Assembly: GCA_050742535.1 (NCBI GenBank)
Contig: JBOGIQ010000139.1
Span: 1 to 13,750, forward strand
DNA from: Gp6-AA40 sp050742535
GTDB taxonomy: Bacteria; Acidobacteriota; Vicinamibacteria; Vicinamibacterales; UBA2999
Direction: 5' to 3'
Length of the DNA: 13,750 bases
Each line of letters opens with the position of its first letter. Position 1 is the first letter of the stretch. The notes under the pieces were generated by a model, which was given only the letters and a program-made list of their open reading frames with translations, was not told where the DNA came from and ran no database searches. This document shows positions 1 to 7,259 of the stretch, in pieces. The position numbers were made by a program, and so were the translations under genes.

Positions 1-81
1 CTGAATGGCGACCGAGCGTAGCTGCTTCCTTCTACAGCAACGGTGATGCCATCTTTGCCCGGAGACGGGCGGCCGCGCGCG

Positions 82-800
82 CTACTTCATGACTGGCGGC
101 CGGCGCGCGATGACCGCGCCCACTGCCGCCATCAGGCCGACATCGTCGAACGGCTTGTCGAGATGCCTCACGAATCCCGCCGTCTCCGTGTGCCGATGAT
201 CACCGCTACTCGCCAGTCCCGACACGGCGATCACAGGAGGTGCCTCGCCAGGTAGATCGTGCAGGCGTTCGAGGAACTCGTAGCCGTCCATGCGCGGGAA
301 GATCGAGTCGAGGCCTGTCTTCGAGAAGCTCCGCCGCCGCCGCGACGCTGGCCGCTAGCGTAAGACTGATCGTGACATCCGTACCGCGGTCGATCCCCTC
401 GCTCGCGACATTCACCGTACCCTCATGCAGCTCTGTCAGGCGCTTGACGACAGCGAGCCCGATCCCGAGACCGCCATGTACGCGGCGAGTGCATCGGGAT
501 GTACGCGTCGTTGTAGAGATTGATCAGATGCGGACCCCACCAGACGAACATGGGATACCGCGAGTTGATGGCGATGCCGACAGCCGTTTCGGAGGCTCTG
601 TGACCAGGTGTCGACGGTGCCAAGCGGCGTAGGTGCCCAATCGAACGCGCGCATGCGCGCGCCGATCTCGCCGCCGCCGTTGAGGCACGCCGCAGCGTGT
701 TCAGTGCCCGCCGCCGCGTGCCCGCGCATGGCTGAGGGGATTCTAAATCGCGATGATGTTCGCCGCCGAAGCTCATCGATTCAGGCGTGCCTATGGGCAA
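82..800 (-). pseudogene. Hybrid histidine kinase / response regulator, decayed remnant
   Basis: Pieces of one sensor kinase lie in order on the minus strand but in different frames. From about 725 to 590 comes a sensor N-terminus (GGGEIGARMRAFDWAPTPLG, then DTWSQSLR). A frame change near 600 leads to the continuing sensor motif PMFVWWGPHLINLYNDAYIP, ending near 490. It then jumps directly to the C-terminal G2 box of a HATPase domain (HGGLGIGLAVVKRLTELH, about 475-420) and its last strand (TVNVASEGIDRGTDVTISL). A further shift near 300 leads into the second half of a receiver domain (FPRMDGYEFLERL, then the conserved lysine in HLDKPFD), with a TAG stop at 82-84. The rest of the sensor region, the whole HisKA domain with its phospho-histidine, most of the HATPase and about half of the receiver are missing. 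It cannot make a working kinase. Recognition of the pieces is secure; the exact upstream end is not. Bases 1-81 show nothing recognisable. Confidence 0.8.
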
Positions 801-844
801 GGCCTGGATCGAACGATCGCCGCGTTGACCGCGCCTGATCGCCT

Positions 845-1177
845 TTGTTTATTCACCGACAGGGCGAGTTCTTCACGCCCGCGACCAGTGCTCAGTTGCA
901 CCTCGTGCTGGAGCGCGTCCTGGACACCAGAATGTGCGCGAGCATCATGGAGGATAACCCCGGCGCCGGCGGGTTCCCGCGCGCGATCGACGGCACGTAT
1001 CCAGACGGCAAGACCTTTTCGACCATGCCCGGGCTCCTCCTCGCGCGGCTGCCCGGGTTGCCCGACGACATTCAATTTCGTTTTGTCGGACGAGACGTGA
1101 TTCTCTACGACGTCAGGGCGAACACGATCATCGACCGGATGCCCGACGCGATCCGGTGCGGAAAACGGGACGACTGA
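845..1177 (+). CDS. Conserved hypothetical protein, probably 5'-truncated
   Basis: This frame is open from 839 (TGA at 836-838) to TGA at 1175-1177. The only available start near the front is a TTG at 845, with no Shine-Dalgarno sequence, giving 110 residues. The C-terminal part (LPDDIQFRFVGRDVILYDVR, followed by ANTIIDRMPDAI) resembles small secreted proteins of unknown function that I associate with Acidobacteriota. Those normally begin with a signal peptide, and none is present here. Together with the decayed kinase immediately upstream, this suggests loss of the 5' end. The gene ends 10 bp before the convergent phospholipase D gene. The family resemblance is from memory, and function is unknown. 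It could be a remnant rather than an expressed gene. Confidence 0.5.
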   Translation: MFIHRQGEFFTPATSAQLHLVLERVLDTRMCASIMEDNPGAGGFPRAIDGTYPDGKTFSTMPGLLLARLPGLPDDIQFRFVGRDVILYDVRANTIIDRMPDAIRCGKRDD

Positions 1178-1187
1178 ATGACGCGCG

Positions 1188-2750
1188 TCATACCTGCTCC
1201 TGAAGGAATGCGGCGATGAACTCCTGCCCGCGCGCCCACACCCCGCGGTGCTTCCAGGCCTCCAGCTCGACCCGCACGCACTTCTGCAGGTCGTCCCGGA
1301 ACGTGGCTTCCATTCGTTCGACGAGCGCCTCGTCGTAGAAGCAGACGTTGCTTTCTTCGTTGTGGGTAAACGATCGGGTGTCGAAGTTGGTCGTTCCCAC
1401 CGTCGCCCACACGCCGTCCACCGCCATCGTCTTGTGGTGCAGCATCGTGTGCTGGTACTCGTAGATCCCGATGCCCGCCGCGAGCAGCCGTCCGTACAGA
1501 CGGATGCTGTTCTGACGCGAGAGCCAGCTGTCGTTGTTGATCCCGGAGACCATGATCTTCACGTCAACGCCGCGCCGTTTGGCCTCGATCAGCGTCTCGA
1601 TCGCCGGCGGGTCGGGTACGAAATACGGATTCGCGAGCCAGATGCGCCGTCGCGCGCAGATGATCGAGAGGTAGTACATGATGCGCACGGTGGACGCGCC
1701 GGTGACCGGCGAGCTCATGAGCGTCAGCGCCAGGTGCGGTCCCGCCGTGCCGTCGGCGTCAGGGTAGTAGAGAGGACCCGAGACGAGCTCTCGGGTGCGT
1801 TCCAGCCAGTTCTGCGCGAAGCCGGTCTGCAGCGCGGTGACGGCGGGGCCCTCCACTCGAATCTGCATGTCCCGCCAATGGTCCCTGTCCTGGGCGCATC
1901 CGAGCCACTGGTCTGCGATCCCGGCGCCGCCGGTGAAGCCCACGCGTCCATCGACGATCAGGGACTTGCGATGCGTGCGATTGTTGAACCTCCCGATGCT
2001 GTACCACTTGATCGGGTTGTACCACGCGATTTGACAGCCGCCGGATTCGAGAACGCCGAGAATGTCGGCGCCAATGCTGCTCGACCCGAGGGCATCGAGC
2101 AGGATCTTGACCCGTACGCCCGCCTGCCCCCGTTGCGCGAGCGCTCTTGCGAAGGCACGGCCAATCTCGCCCTCCCAGTAGATGTAGGCCTCGATGGTAA
2201 TGGAGGCCTCTGCCGCGGCGATCTCGCGCAGCATCACGGGATAGAACTCGTCCCCGTTGTTCAACAGGTCGATACGGTTGCCCCGGGTGAGCGGCACCCC
2301 GGTGGCGCCGGCGATCGTCGCCAGGAACTCGGGCGAGCGGACATCGAACTCATGATCCAGTCCGTAGCGCGGCGGCGCCTCGACCGGAGCAATGAGATAG
2401 CTGACCATGGCCATCAGGCCCGCGCCGAACGCCCACCACCATTCGCGCGACTCGAGCGCGACGAGGCCCGCTGCCACCCAGGGCCACCAGGACCAGAGCA
2501 GTCGCCTCGCCCGCGTCCAGAAGGAAGCCAGGCCCTTCGGCTGCCGCCGCAGCGGGTCGACGCTGAAACCGCGATGGCGCCGCGAGCGGCGGATCGGTCG
2601 CCGCCACCCGAGAGGTTGGCTCCGCGGGCGGGGGCGCCGTCGGGCGGCAGAAGCGGGCACGTTCGCGACAGTGCATACGCTGAACCAGTCGCGTGCGGTT
2701 GAGCTGACGGGCGACGAGTCGTGATCAACCGGCCACCGGCCGGCGCTCAA
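1188..2750 (-). CDS. Cardiolipin synthase-type phospholipase D protein
   Basis: This is a phospholipase D superfamily enzyme of the bacterial cardiolipin synthase type, expected to join two phosphatidylglycerol molecules at the inner membrane. Two HxKx4D motifs are visible: H260-x-K262-x4-D267 (HRKSLIVD) and H438-x-K440-x4-D445 (HHKTMAVD), each followed by the usual GFTGG or GTTNFD stretch. Two hydrophobic segments lie near residues 88-120 (WSWWPWVAAGLVAL and WWWAFGAGLMAMVSYLIAP), as in ClsA-type enzymes. Numbering uses the TTG at 2750, which overlaps the stop of the upstream 60-aa gene (TTGA). The first 75 or so residues are arginine-rich and unlike the family, so the true start may be further in, for example the GTG at 2660. 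The first in-frame ATG, inside the second membrane segment, would cut the membrane part. It is the last gene of a three-gene minus-strand operon. Substrate is not proven by sequence. Confidence 0.9.
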   Translation of the reverse strand: MSAGRWPVDHDSSPVSSTARDWFSVCTVANVPASAARRRPRPRSQPLGWRRPIRRSRRHRGFSVDPLRRQPKGLASFWTRARRLLWSWWPWVAAGLVALESREWWWAFGAGLMAMVSYLIAPVEAPPRYGLDHEFDVRSPEFLATIAGATGVPLTRGNRIDLLNNGDEFYPVMLREIAAAEASITIEAYIYWEGEIGRAFARALAQRGQAGVRVKILLDALGSSSIGADILGVLESGGCQIAWYNPIKWYSIGRFNNRTHRKSLIVDGRVGFTGGAGIADQWLGCAQDRDHWRDMQIRVEGPAVTALQTGFAQNWLERTRELVSGPLYYPDADGTAGPHLALTLMSSPVTGASTVRIMYYLSIICARRRIWLANPYFVPDPPAIETLIEAKRRGVDVKIMVSGINNDSWLSRQNSIRLYGRLLAAGIGIYEYQHTMLHHKTMAVDGVWATVGTTNFDTRSFTHNEESNVCFYDEALVERMEATFRDDLQKCVRVELEAWKHRGVWARGQEFIAAFLQEQV

Positions 2751-2929
2751 TGAACTTTGTCAGGGGGCGCTGGCTTGACACACGCCATCGCCGGCTGTGC
2801 GGCCTCGGTACGATTCCAGCGAGCCATTTCCGCCTTGACGAGCTGGCGCTGTTGCGCCGCGCGGAACTCCTCAATCATCGCGTCGAGGCGCGCCTGCCGC
2901 TCCTCGCTGTCGTTGCGATCGATGGCCAC
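2747..2929 (-). CDS. Small charged protein, 60 aa, unknown function
   Basis: The GTG start at 2929 is preceded by a strong Shine-Dalgarno sequence, AAGGAG, about 8 nt upstream and overlapping the TAA stop of the preceding gene. The product is soluble and helical-looking with alternating charge (DSEERQARLDAMIEEFRAAQ) and a proline-rich tail ending PAPPDKVH. It has no signal peptide or membrane segment. The stop overlaps the proposed TTG start of the phospholipase D gene, so translational coupling is likely. A longer reading starting at 3115 in the same frame is not favoured because it runs through the upstream gene, while the GTG has an excellent ribosome site. No family recognised. Confidence 0.65.
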   Translation of the reverse strand: MAIDRNDSEERQARLDAMIEEFRAAQQRQLVKAEMARWNRTEAAQPAMACVKPAPPDKVH

Positions 2930-2939
2930 GTCTTTCTCC

Positions 2940-3641
2940 TTACGGGCGGAACTCGCCCTTGTTGGTCGTGCGCGTCTTCTCGGCGGCGGCTTTCTTACGG
3001 TCGGCGTCCGCCACGGCCTGTTCGGCCAGGCGTCGCGGCGCTTCCTGTTGATCGAGCCGCCTCGCTTCGATTTCCGCGGTGCGCGCCGCCAGCGCCAGCC
3101 GCTTCGACACGCCAATGAGCCTGAATGTCGCCGGATACACCTCGCGCATCAGCGTGAACTCATAGTCAGTACTCTGCCAACGCGCGATCGCCGTGGTGCT
3201 GTTGATGGACCCGGCCGGCGCCGCAGCGGGAGGCTGTGACGGGAGGGTCAGCGTTGCTGGTCCGTAGACGCCCGACACGGCGGCGATGATGTCCGCATTC
3301 GTCAGGCCCTCCACCAGGCGCGCGTCATACACCACGATGACGCTGAAGAGCTCGTCGTCGTAAAAACGGAAGGTCACCTCACGCGCGGCCTCGTTTTGTC
3401 CAATGATTCGGCCGGTCGCGTACTGCGGCCGCCACGTGAGCTCCCGGATGAGCGCGGGCCGCTGGTGGACGAGTTTCACGTCAGCCGCGTTGGCTGTGGT
3501 GACAGCGAGGACTGCCGACACGCTGCTGCCGAACGCAACGTCGCGGTAGCGCGACAGATCCTGCGCGCTCGCGAGGTGTGAGACACCGAAAAGCAGGGCA
3601 CAGACAGACACGGCGAGGGAGCGCGCGTGGAGTGTTGTCAT
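2940..3641 (-). CDS. Secreted protein with C-terminal coiled coil, unknown function
   Basis: This is a 233-residue protein starting at ATG 3641, chosen because it begins a clean signal peptide (TTLHARSLAVSVCALLFGV, likely cleaved after ASA at residue 26). The longer reading from 3692 would bury it. The mature part opens DLSRYRDVAFGSSVSAVLAV and contains KLVHQRPALIRELTWRP. I associate this pattern with an unnamed family of exported acidobacterial proteins. The last 60 residues are a charged helix rich in Ala, Arg, Glu and Lys, probably a coiled coil. There is no Shine-Dalgarno sequence. A TG-C-TATACC extended -10 lies at 3650-3658 on the minus strand, about 10 bp upstream of the ATG, so the mRNA may be leaderless. 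It heads the operon with the 60-aa gene and the phospholipase D gene. Confidence 0.75.
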   Translation of the reverse strand: MTTLHARSLAVSVCALLFGVSHLASAQDLSRYRDVAFGSSVSAVLAVTTANAADVKLVHQRPALIRELTWRPQYATGRIIGQNEAAREVTFRFYDDELFSVIVVYDARLVEGLTNADIIAAVSGVYGPATLTLPSQPPAAAPAGSINSTTAIARWQSTDYEFTLMREVYPATFRLIGVSKRLALAARTAEIEARRLDQQEAPRRLAEQAVADADRKKAAAEKTRTTNKGEFRP

Positions 3642-3704
3642 GTGACGAGGGTATAGCAGGAAGAGCAGTTGCGGCTGTGCCGAACAGCACACCGGACGGC
3701 TCGC

Positions 3705-3720
3705 TGTTCACAAGTGAACA
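3705..3720. promoter_or_regulatory. Operator site 1, TGTTC-N6-GAACA palindrome
   Basis: TGTTCACAAGTGAACA is a perfect dyad with 7-bp arms, with the 16-bp geometry of a Crp/Fnr box. To its right a -10-like TAGATT lies at 3742-3747, with its centre 32 bp from the dyad centre. Transcription would therefore start near 3754 with the site close to -41.5, the class II activator position. No comparable hexamer sits at that distance to the left. It precedes the zinc-ribbon/groESL/Crp gene string. That the Crp/Fnr protein encoded at 6223 binds here is an inference. Confidence 0.65.
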
Positions 3721-3775
3721 TCCCGAATTCATGGATCAACGTAGATTGAATAGGCACTGCTGTCATGAATTCTGA

Positions 3776-4000
3776 ATGAGCACGGATCTTCCGAAAGACG
3801 CGGCGCGGCTTCTCATTCCGGGCGCCTATGACCGGACGACGTTGACGCATCGCCAGCCAGGTTCGATGGGTGGTGACGCGTTCGGTTCAGACATGCTGGG
3901 CGGTCCCAGCTCGATGGATGCGGCGACGATCGCCGAACGCGAGTTGGAAGGCGGTGGCTCGGTGCGTGAACGACGCCGCACGATCACACGGGCCAGATGA
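3776..4000 (+). CDS. Possible small protein, 74 aa
   Basis: This ORF has an ATG at 3776 and a TGA at 3998-4000, and would be the first in the transcript starting near 3754. It has no Shine-Dalgarno sequence. The product is polar with no membrane segment, and is Gly- and Arg-rich near the end (ELEGGGSVRERRRTI). Third-position GC is moderately high, which is compatible with coding but not decisive. No family recognised. It could instead be untranslated leader of the zinc-ribbon/groESL operon. Confidence 0.35.
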   Translation: MSTDLPKDAARLLIPGAYDRTTLTHRQPGSMGGDAFGSDMLGGPSSMDAATIAERELEGGGSVRERRRTITRAR

Positions 4001-4019
4001 CGACATCAGTGGAGAAAAT

Positions 4020-4214
4020 ATGGGGCGTGAAAACAGCGGTTGTCCGACGTGTCAGTCGGCGGACACCATCAGCATCGAGGCCACGTTGGTCCGCGACACT
4101 CGCTATTGCTACGGTTGTCGCCGAAGCTTTGACATGGAGCTCTCCGGTTCCCCTGAAAAGCGGCTCCAGCGCGAGGACCGGTCGAACGCCTTACCTTCCG
4201 AGCGGTGGCGATGA
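4020..4214 (+). CDS. Small zinc-ribbon protein, 64 aa
   Basis: The ATG at 4020 is preceded by GGAG at 4011-4014 with 5-nt spacing, which sets the start inside a longer open frame from 3870. Four cysteines form a zinc ribbon: C8-x2-C11-x18-C30-x2-C33 (GCPTCQSADT and RYCYGCRRSFD). The tail is charged. It lies 65 bp before groES and on the same strand, in the operon behind operator site 1. The CPTC-x-(S/A)-x-DT stretch and cysteine spacing closely resemble the other zinc-ribbon protein at 7260-7514, also behind a copy of the same operator, so the two are probably paralogues. Function unknown; zinc binding is inferred from the motif. The alternative overlapping frame from 3997 lacks any such motif. 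Confidence 0.7.
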   Translation: MGRENSGCPTCQSADTISIEATLVRDTRYCYGCRRSFDMELSGSPEKRLQREDRSNALPSERWR

Positions 4215-4279
4215 CCGGAGCCTGTTGACGACAGCACGCCAGCGTCAGCCACAGTCTCTCTTTTTGGAGTAACCCGTTC

Positions 4280-4579
4280 ATGCACCTCAGACCGCTACAC
4301 GACCGGATTATCGTTCGACGCCTCGACGAAGACTCGACGCAGCGCATCGGGGGGATCATCATCCCTGACTCCGCAAAGGAAAAGCCGCTCCGGGGCATGG
4401 TCCTGGCGGCCGGCGTCGGTAAGGCCAATGACGACGGTCAACGGGTGCCGATGGATGTCAAAGCGGGAGACACGATCCTGTTCGGGAAGTACTCAGGTCA
4501 GGAGGTCAGCGTGGACGGCATCGACTATCTCATCATGAAAGAGGACGACGTCCTGGCCGTACAGGACTGGAGCCTCTGA
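4280..4579 (+). CDS. groES: GroES co-chaperonin
   Basis: This is the 99-residue heptameric lid of the GroEL chamber, of normal length. It begins MHLRPLHDRIIVRRLDED and contains the mobile loop with GGIIIPDSAKEKP (about residues 24-36), the part that docks on GroEL. The ending, DYLIMKEDDVLAV, is also typical. A GGAG at 4265-4268 serves the ATG at 4280. Its TGA stop shares a base with the groEL start codon (TGATG), so the two are coupled. No CIRCE element (TTAGCACTC-N9-GAGTGCTAA), the HrcA target often found before groES, is present in the 560 bp upstream. The nearest regulatory candidate is operator site 1. Confidence 0.97.
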   Translation: MHLRPLHDRIIVRRLDEDSTQRIGGIIIPDSAKEKPLRGMVLAAGVGKANDDGQRVPMDVKAGDTILFGKYSGQEVSVDGIDYLIMKEDDVLAVQDWSL

Positions 4580-6192
4580 TGGCCAACCAGATCACGTACG
4601 GGGATAAGTCGCGGCAGGCGATTCTCCGCGGGGTCGACAGCCTGGCCAACGCGGTGAAAGTCACGCTGGGGCCACGGGGGCGCAACGTGATCCTCGGCAA
4701 GAGCTTCGGATCGCCGACGATCACCAAAGACGGCGTCACGGTGGCGAAGGAAATCGACCTGAAGGATGCGCTCGAGAACATGGGCGCGCAGATGGTGAAG
4801 GAAGTGGCGAGCAAGACGTCGGACATCGCCGGCGATGGCACGACCACCGCCACGGTGCTGGCGCAGGCGATCTACCGCGAAGGTGCGAAGAACGTCACGG
4901 CCGGTGCGAACCCGATGGCCATCAAGCGCGGGATCGATCAGTCCGTCAACGCGATCACCAAAGAGCTCGAGCGGATGTCCAAGCCGGTGACCGGGCCGAT
5001 GATTGCCCAGGTCGGCACCATCTCGGCCAACCACGATGAGACCATCGGGCGGATCATCGCCGACGCGATGGAGAAGGTCGGTAAGGACGGCGTCATCACC
5101 GTCGAAGAAGCCAGGAGCATGGACACGTCACTCGACCTTGTCGAGGGAATGCAGTTCGACCGCGGGTATCTGTCGGCCTACTTCGTCACCGATCCGGAAC
5201 GAATGGAAGCCGTCCTCGAGCATGCCGTCATTCTGATCCACGAGAAGCGCATCAGCTCGATGAAGGACCTCCTGCCGGTGCTGGAGCTTGTGGCCCGTGC
5301 CGGCCGTCCACTGCTGATCATTGCCGAGGACATCGAGGGCGAAGCGCTGGCCACACTCGTCGTCAACAAGCTGCGCGGGACGATTCAGGTCGCCGCCGTC
5401 AAGGCGCCGGGCTTTGGCGATCGTCGGAAAGAAATGCTCGAAGACATCGCTGTGCTCACCAATGGGAAGGCTCTCACGGAAGACCTCGGCCTGAAGCTCG
5501 AGAACATGACGCTCGAAGACCTCGGCCAGGCCAGGAAAATCACGATCGACAAGGACAGCACGACGATCGTGGAGGGGGCCGGTACCCCCGCGTCGATCGC
5601 GGGCCGCGTCAAGCAACTCCGTATTCAGATCGAGGACAACACCTCTGATTACGACCGCGAGAAGCTGCAGGAGCGTCTGGCCAAGCTGGTCGGCGGCGTC
5701 GCCATCATCAAGGTCGGGGCAGCCACCGAAACCGAGATGAAGGAAAAGAAAGCACGCGTCGAGGACGCGATGCACGCCACCAAAGCCGCGGTCGAAGAGG
5801 GCATCGTCGCCGGTGGAGGCGTCGCGTTACTGCGGGCATCAGCGGTCCTCGACCGGCTCTCGGTCGCTGGCGAAGAGCAGGTTGGCGTCAACATCATCCG
5901 CCGCGCTATTGAAGAACCGATGCGCTGGATTGCGGCCAACGCTGGCCACGAGGGGTCAATCGTTGTGCAGCGGGTGAGGGAAATGACGGACAACGAGGGG
6001 TTCAACGCGCAAACCGAGCAATATGAAGACCTCGTCGCCGCCGGGGTCATCGATCCCGCCAAGGTCGTGCGCTCGGCCCTCCAGCATGCCGCGTCGATCG
6101 CATCGCTCCTGCTGACGACCGAAGCCGTGATCTGCCAGATACCGGAAGCGGGTCCGCAGAGCGCCATGTCAGGCGGCGGCATGGGTATGTGA
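4579..6192 (+). CDS. groEL: GroEL chaperonin
   Basis: This is the 537-residue ATP-driven folding chamber subunit of the cytoplasm, of full length. Visible landmarks are the N-terminal ITYGDKSRQAILRGVDSLAN, VTLGPRGRNVILGKSFGSP and the nucleotide motif GDGTTTATVLAQ at residues 85-96. The equatorial hydrolysis region (RVEDAMHATKAAVEEGIVAGGG) is also intact. The C-terminal Gly-Met tail is short (SGGGMGM). It begins on the last base of the groES stop. A Crp/Fnr gene follows 30 bp downstream on the same strand and may be read through from this operon. Bacteria of this kind often carry more than one groEL. The unusual neighbours suggest this could be a stress-specific copy, but that cannot be decided from this window. 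Confidence 0.98.
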   Translation: MANQITYGDKSRQAILRGVDSLANAVKVTLGPRGRNVILGKSFGSPTITKDGVTVAKEIDLKDALENMGAQMVKEVASKTSDIAGDGTTTATVLAQAIYREGAKNVTAGANPMAIKRGIDQSVNAITKELERMSKPVTGPMIAQVGTISANHDETIGRIIADAMEKVGKDGVITVEEARSMDTSLDLVEGMQFDRGYLSAYFVTDPERMEAVLEHAVILIHEKRISSMKDLLPVLELVARAGRPLLIIAEDIEGEALATLVVNKLRGTIQVAAVKAPGFGDRRKEMLEDIAVLTNGKALTEDLGLKLENMTLEDLGQARKITIDKDSTTIVEGAGTPASIAGRVKQLRIQIEDNTSDYDREKLQERLAKLVGGVAIIKVGAATETEMKEKKARVEDAMHATKAAVEEGIVAGGGVALLRASAVLDRLSVAGEEQVGVNIIRRAIEEPMRWIAANAGHEGSIVVQRVREMTDNEGFNAQTEQYEDLVAAGVIDPAKVVRSALQHAASIASLLLTTEAVICQIPEAGPQSAMSGGGMGM

Positions 6193-6222
6193 ACGGACGC
6201 GGCACCGTGACATGATTCAACG

Positions 6223-6894
6223 GTGCCCCGGAAAGCGTCCTCCTCGCCGGCCAAGCCGCTCCCGCCCTTCGATCTCCAGGGATTCCTGGCCTCGGCCGGT
6301 GTCGCGCGCGCCATTCGTACATATAAACGGTCAGCCGTCATCTTCGCGCAAGGGGACGCCGCCACCGATGTCTTCTACATTCAAAGCGGCAGCGTCAAGC
6401 TCTCCGTTCTCTCACGGACCGGCAAGGAGGCGGTGGTCGCCGTCCTGGGCCAGGGCGACTTCTTTGGGGAGGGATGCCTCGCGGCGCAGCCGCGACGCAT
6501 CGCGACCGCATCCGCGATGAGCACCAGCACCGTGCTGGTGGTCGAGAAGCCGCAGATGATCGAGATGCTCCATACGCAGCCGGCGCTGAGCGAACGATTC
6601 CTCGCGCACATGCTGGCGCGAAATATCCGCGTGGAAGAGGACCTTGTCGACCAGCTGTTCAACTCGAGTGAAAAGCGTCTTGCCCGCCTGTTGCTACTGC
6701 TGGCGCGCTACGGGAAGGGGGATCACCCGCTGCCCATCCCGAAGATGTCTCAGGAAACGCTCGCGGAAATCGTCGGCACGACCAGGTCGCGCGTCAATTT
6801 TTTCATGAACAAGTTCCGCGATCTCGGCTTCATCGAGTACAACGGCGACATCAAGGTGAAGAGCGCACTCCTCACGGTCGTCCTGCACGACTAG
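6223..6894 (+). CDS. Crp/Fnr-family transcription regulator
   Basis: This is a 223-residue regulator starting at GTG 6223, with no clear ribosome site, which fits read-through from groEL. Residues 20-125 form a cyclic-nucleotide-type beta-barrel (SAVIFAQGDAATDVFYIQSG and GQGDFFGEGCL). A long dimer helix follows, and residues 172-205 form the winged helix (MSQETLAEIVGTTRSRVNFF). There are no N-terminal cysteines for an FNR iron-sulfur cluster, and the cAMP-contact region differs from CRP, so the effector is unknown. Aligned on the recognition helix, the Glu and Arg conserved in CRP and FNR (CRP E181 and R185) are replaced by Ser and Phe, implying another DNA half-site. I propose it reads the TGTTC-N6-GAACA sites at 3705, 7574 and 8580. 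The family call is secure; the targets are inferred. Confidence 0.93.
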   Translation: MPRKASSSPAKPLPPFDLQGFLASAGVARAIRTYKRSAVIFAQGDAATDVFYIQSGSVKLSVLSRTGKEAVVAVLGQGDFFGEGCLAAQPRRIATASAMSTSTVLVVEKPQMIEMLHTQPALSERFLAHMLARNIRVEEDLVDQLFNSSEKRLARLLLLLARYGKGDHPLPIPKMSQETLAEIVGTTRSRVNFFMNKFRDLGFIEYNGDIKVKSALLTVVLHD

Positions 6895-6937
6895 ATTAGC
6901 CACGGTCGTATCCGGAGCAACATTCCGATCCGGAGGG

Positions 6938-7234
6938 TCACGGCAGGCGCTCGAATGTGACGTGTCGAGCCAGCAGGTTCGGCGTTGCGGTCCGCTTCGC
7001 CGCCGTCCATGCCTCACCGTCGCGGGGTCCGTTCCCAGCGCCGCTGGTCCACCAGCCCGGCTCCTGGCGCGCGGCCGCCGGCAGCGCAAACCCCAGCAGC
7101 GACTCGATCTGCTCGAACGTGAGGACGACGCTCGAGGCATAGCGATGTTCGAGATAGGTGTATAGCGGCAGATATCCGTCGCGGACCCGTGGTCTGGCTG
7201 CCAACCTTGGAGCAATGGTGACTCGTTCAGGCAC
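6938..7234 (-). CDS. DUF7662-like small protein, 98 aa
   Basis: The GTG start at 7234 is chosen because AGGGAG lies 6 nt upstream (7241-7246). A longer open frame reaches 7393 but overlaps the upstream zinc-ribbon gene. The core (DGYLPLYTYLEHR, then LTFEQIESLLGFALPAAAR and GWWTSG) matches the pattern I know from DUF7662 proteins: a Y-x-PLxxYL opening, a TFxxIExLLG-x-LP segment and a WW pair. The function of that family is unknown to me. It follows the zinc-ribbon gene by 25 bp on the same strand, so both are likely on one mRNA from operator site 2. It converges with the Crp/Fnr gene, 43 bp away, where TCCGGA occurs twice (6911 and 6929) without a convincing terminator. Confidence 0.7.
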   Translation of the reverse strand: MPERVTIAPRLAARPRVRDGYLPLYTYLEHRYASSVVLTFEQIESLLGFALPAAARQEPGWWTSGAGNGPRDGEAWTAAKRTATPNLLARHVTFERLP

Positions 7235-7259
7235 TGGCGTCTCCCTGTGAATATCGGGT

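Noticed and set aside
1248..2702. 484-aa open frame on the plus strand opposite the phospholipase D gene
   Set aside because: It mirrors the minus-strand gene, has no ribosome site or motif, and is Arg/His/Asp-rich as expected for an antisense shadow in GC-rich DNA. The opposite strand carries both HKD motifs.
3705..3720. LexA-type SOS box reading of the palindrome
   Set aside because: Gram-positive LexA boxes read GAAC-N4-GTTC and alphaproteobacterial ones are direct GTTC repeats; here the half-sites are in the opposite order (GTTC outside-in to GAAC) with a 6-bp spacer, matching Crp geometry better. Other repressors are not excluded.
3997..4272. 91-aa frame from an ATG overlapping a TGA, before groES
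   Set aside because: It competes with the zinc-ribbon frame at 4020, which has both a ribosome site and four spaced cysteines; the 91-aa frame has neither.
5128..6365. Long minus-strand frames opposite groEL (215 and 238 aa)
   Set aside because: They lie antisense to an unmistakable groEL and show shadow composition without recognisable domains.
6895..6937. TCCGGA repeated at 6911 and 6929 as a bidirectional terminator between convergent genes
   Set aside because: TCCGGA is self-complementary so any two copies can pair, the stem is only 6 bp with a 12-nt loop, and there is no T-run on either strand.
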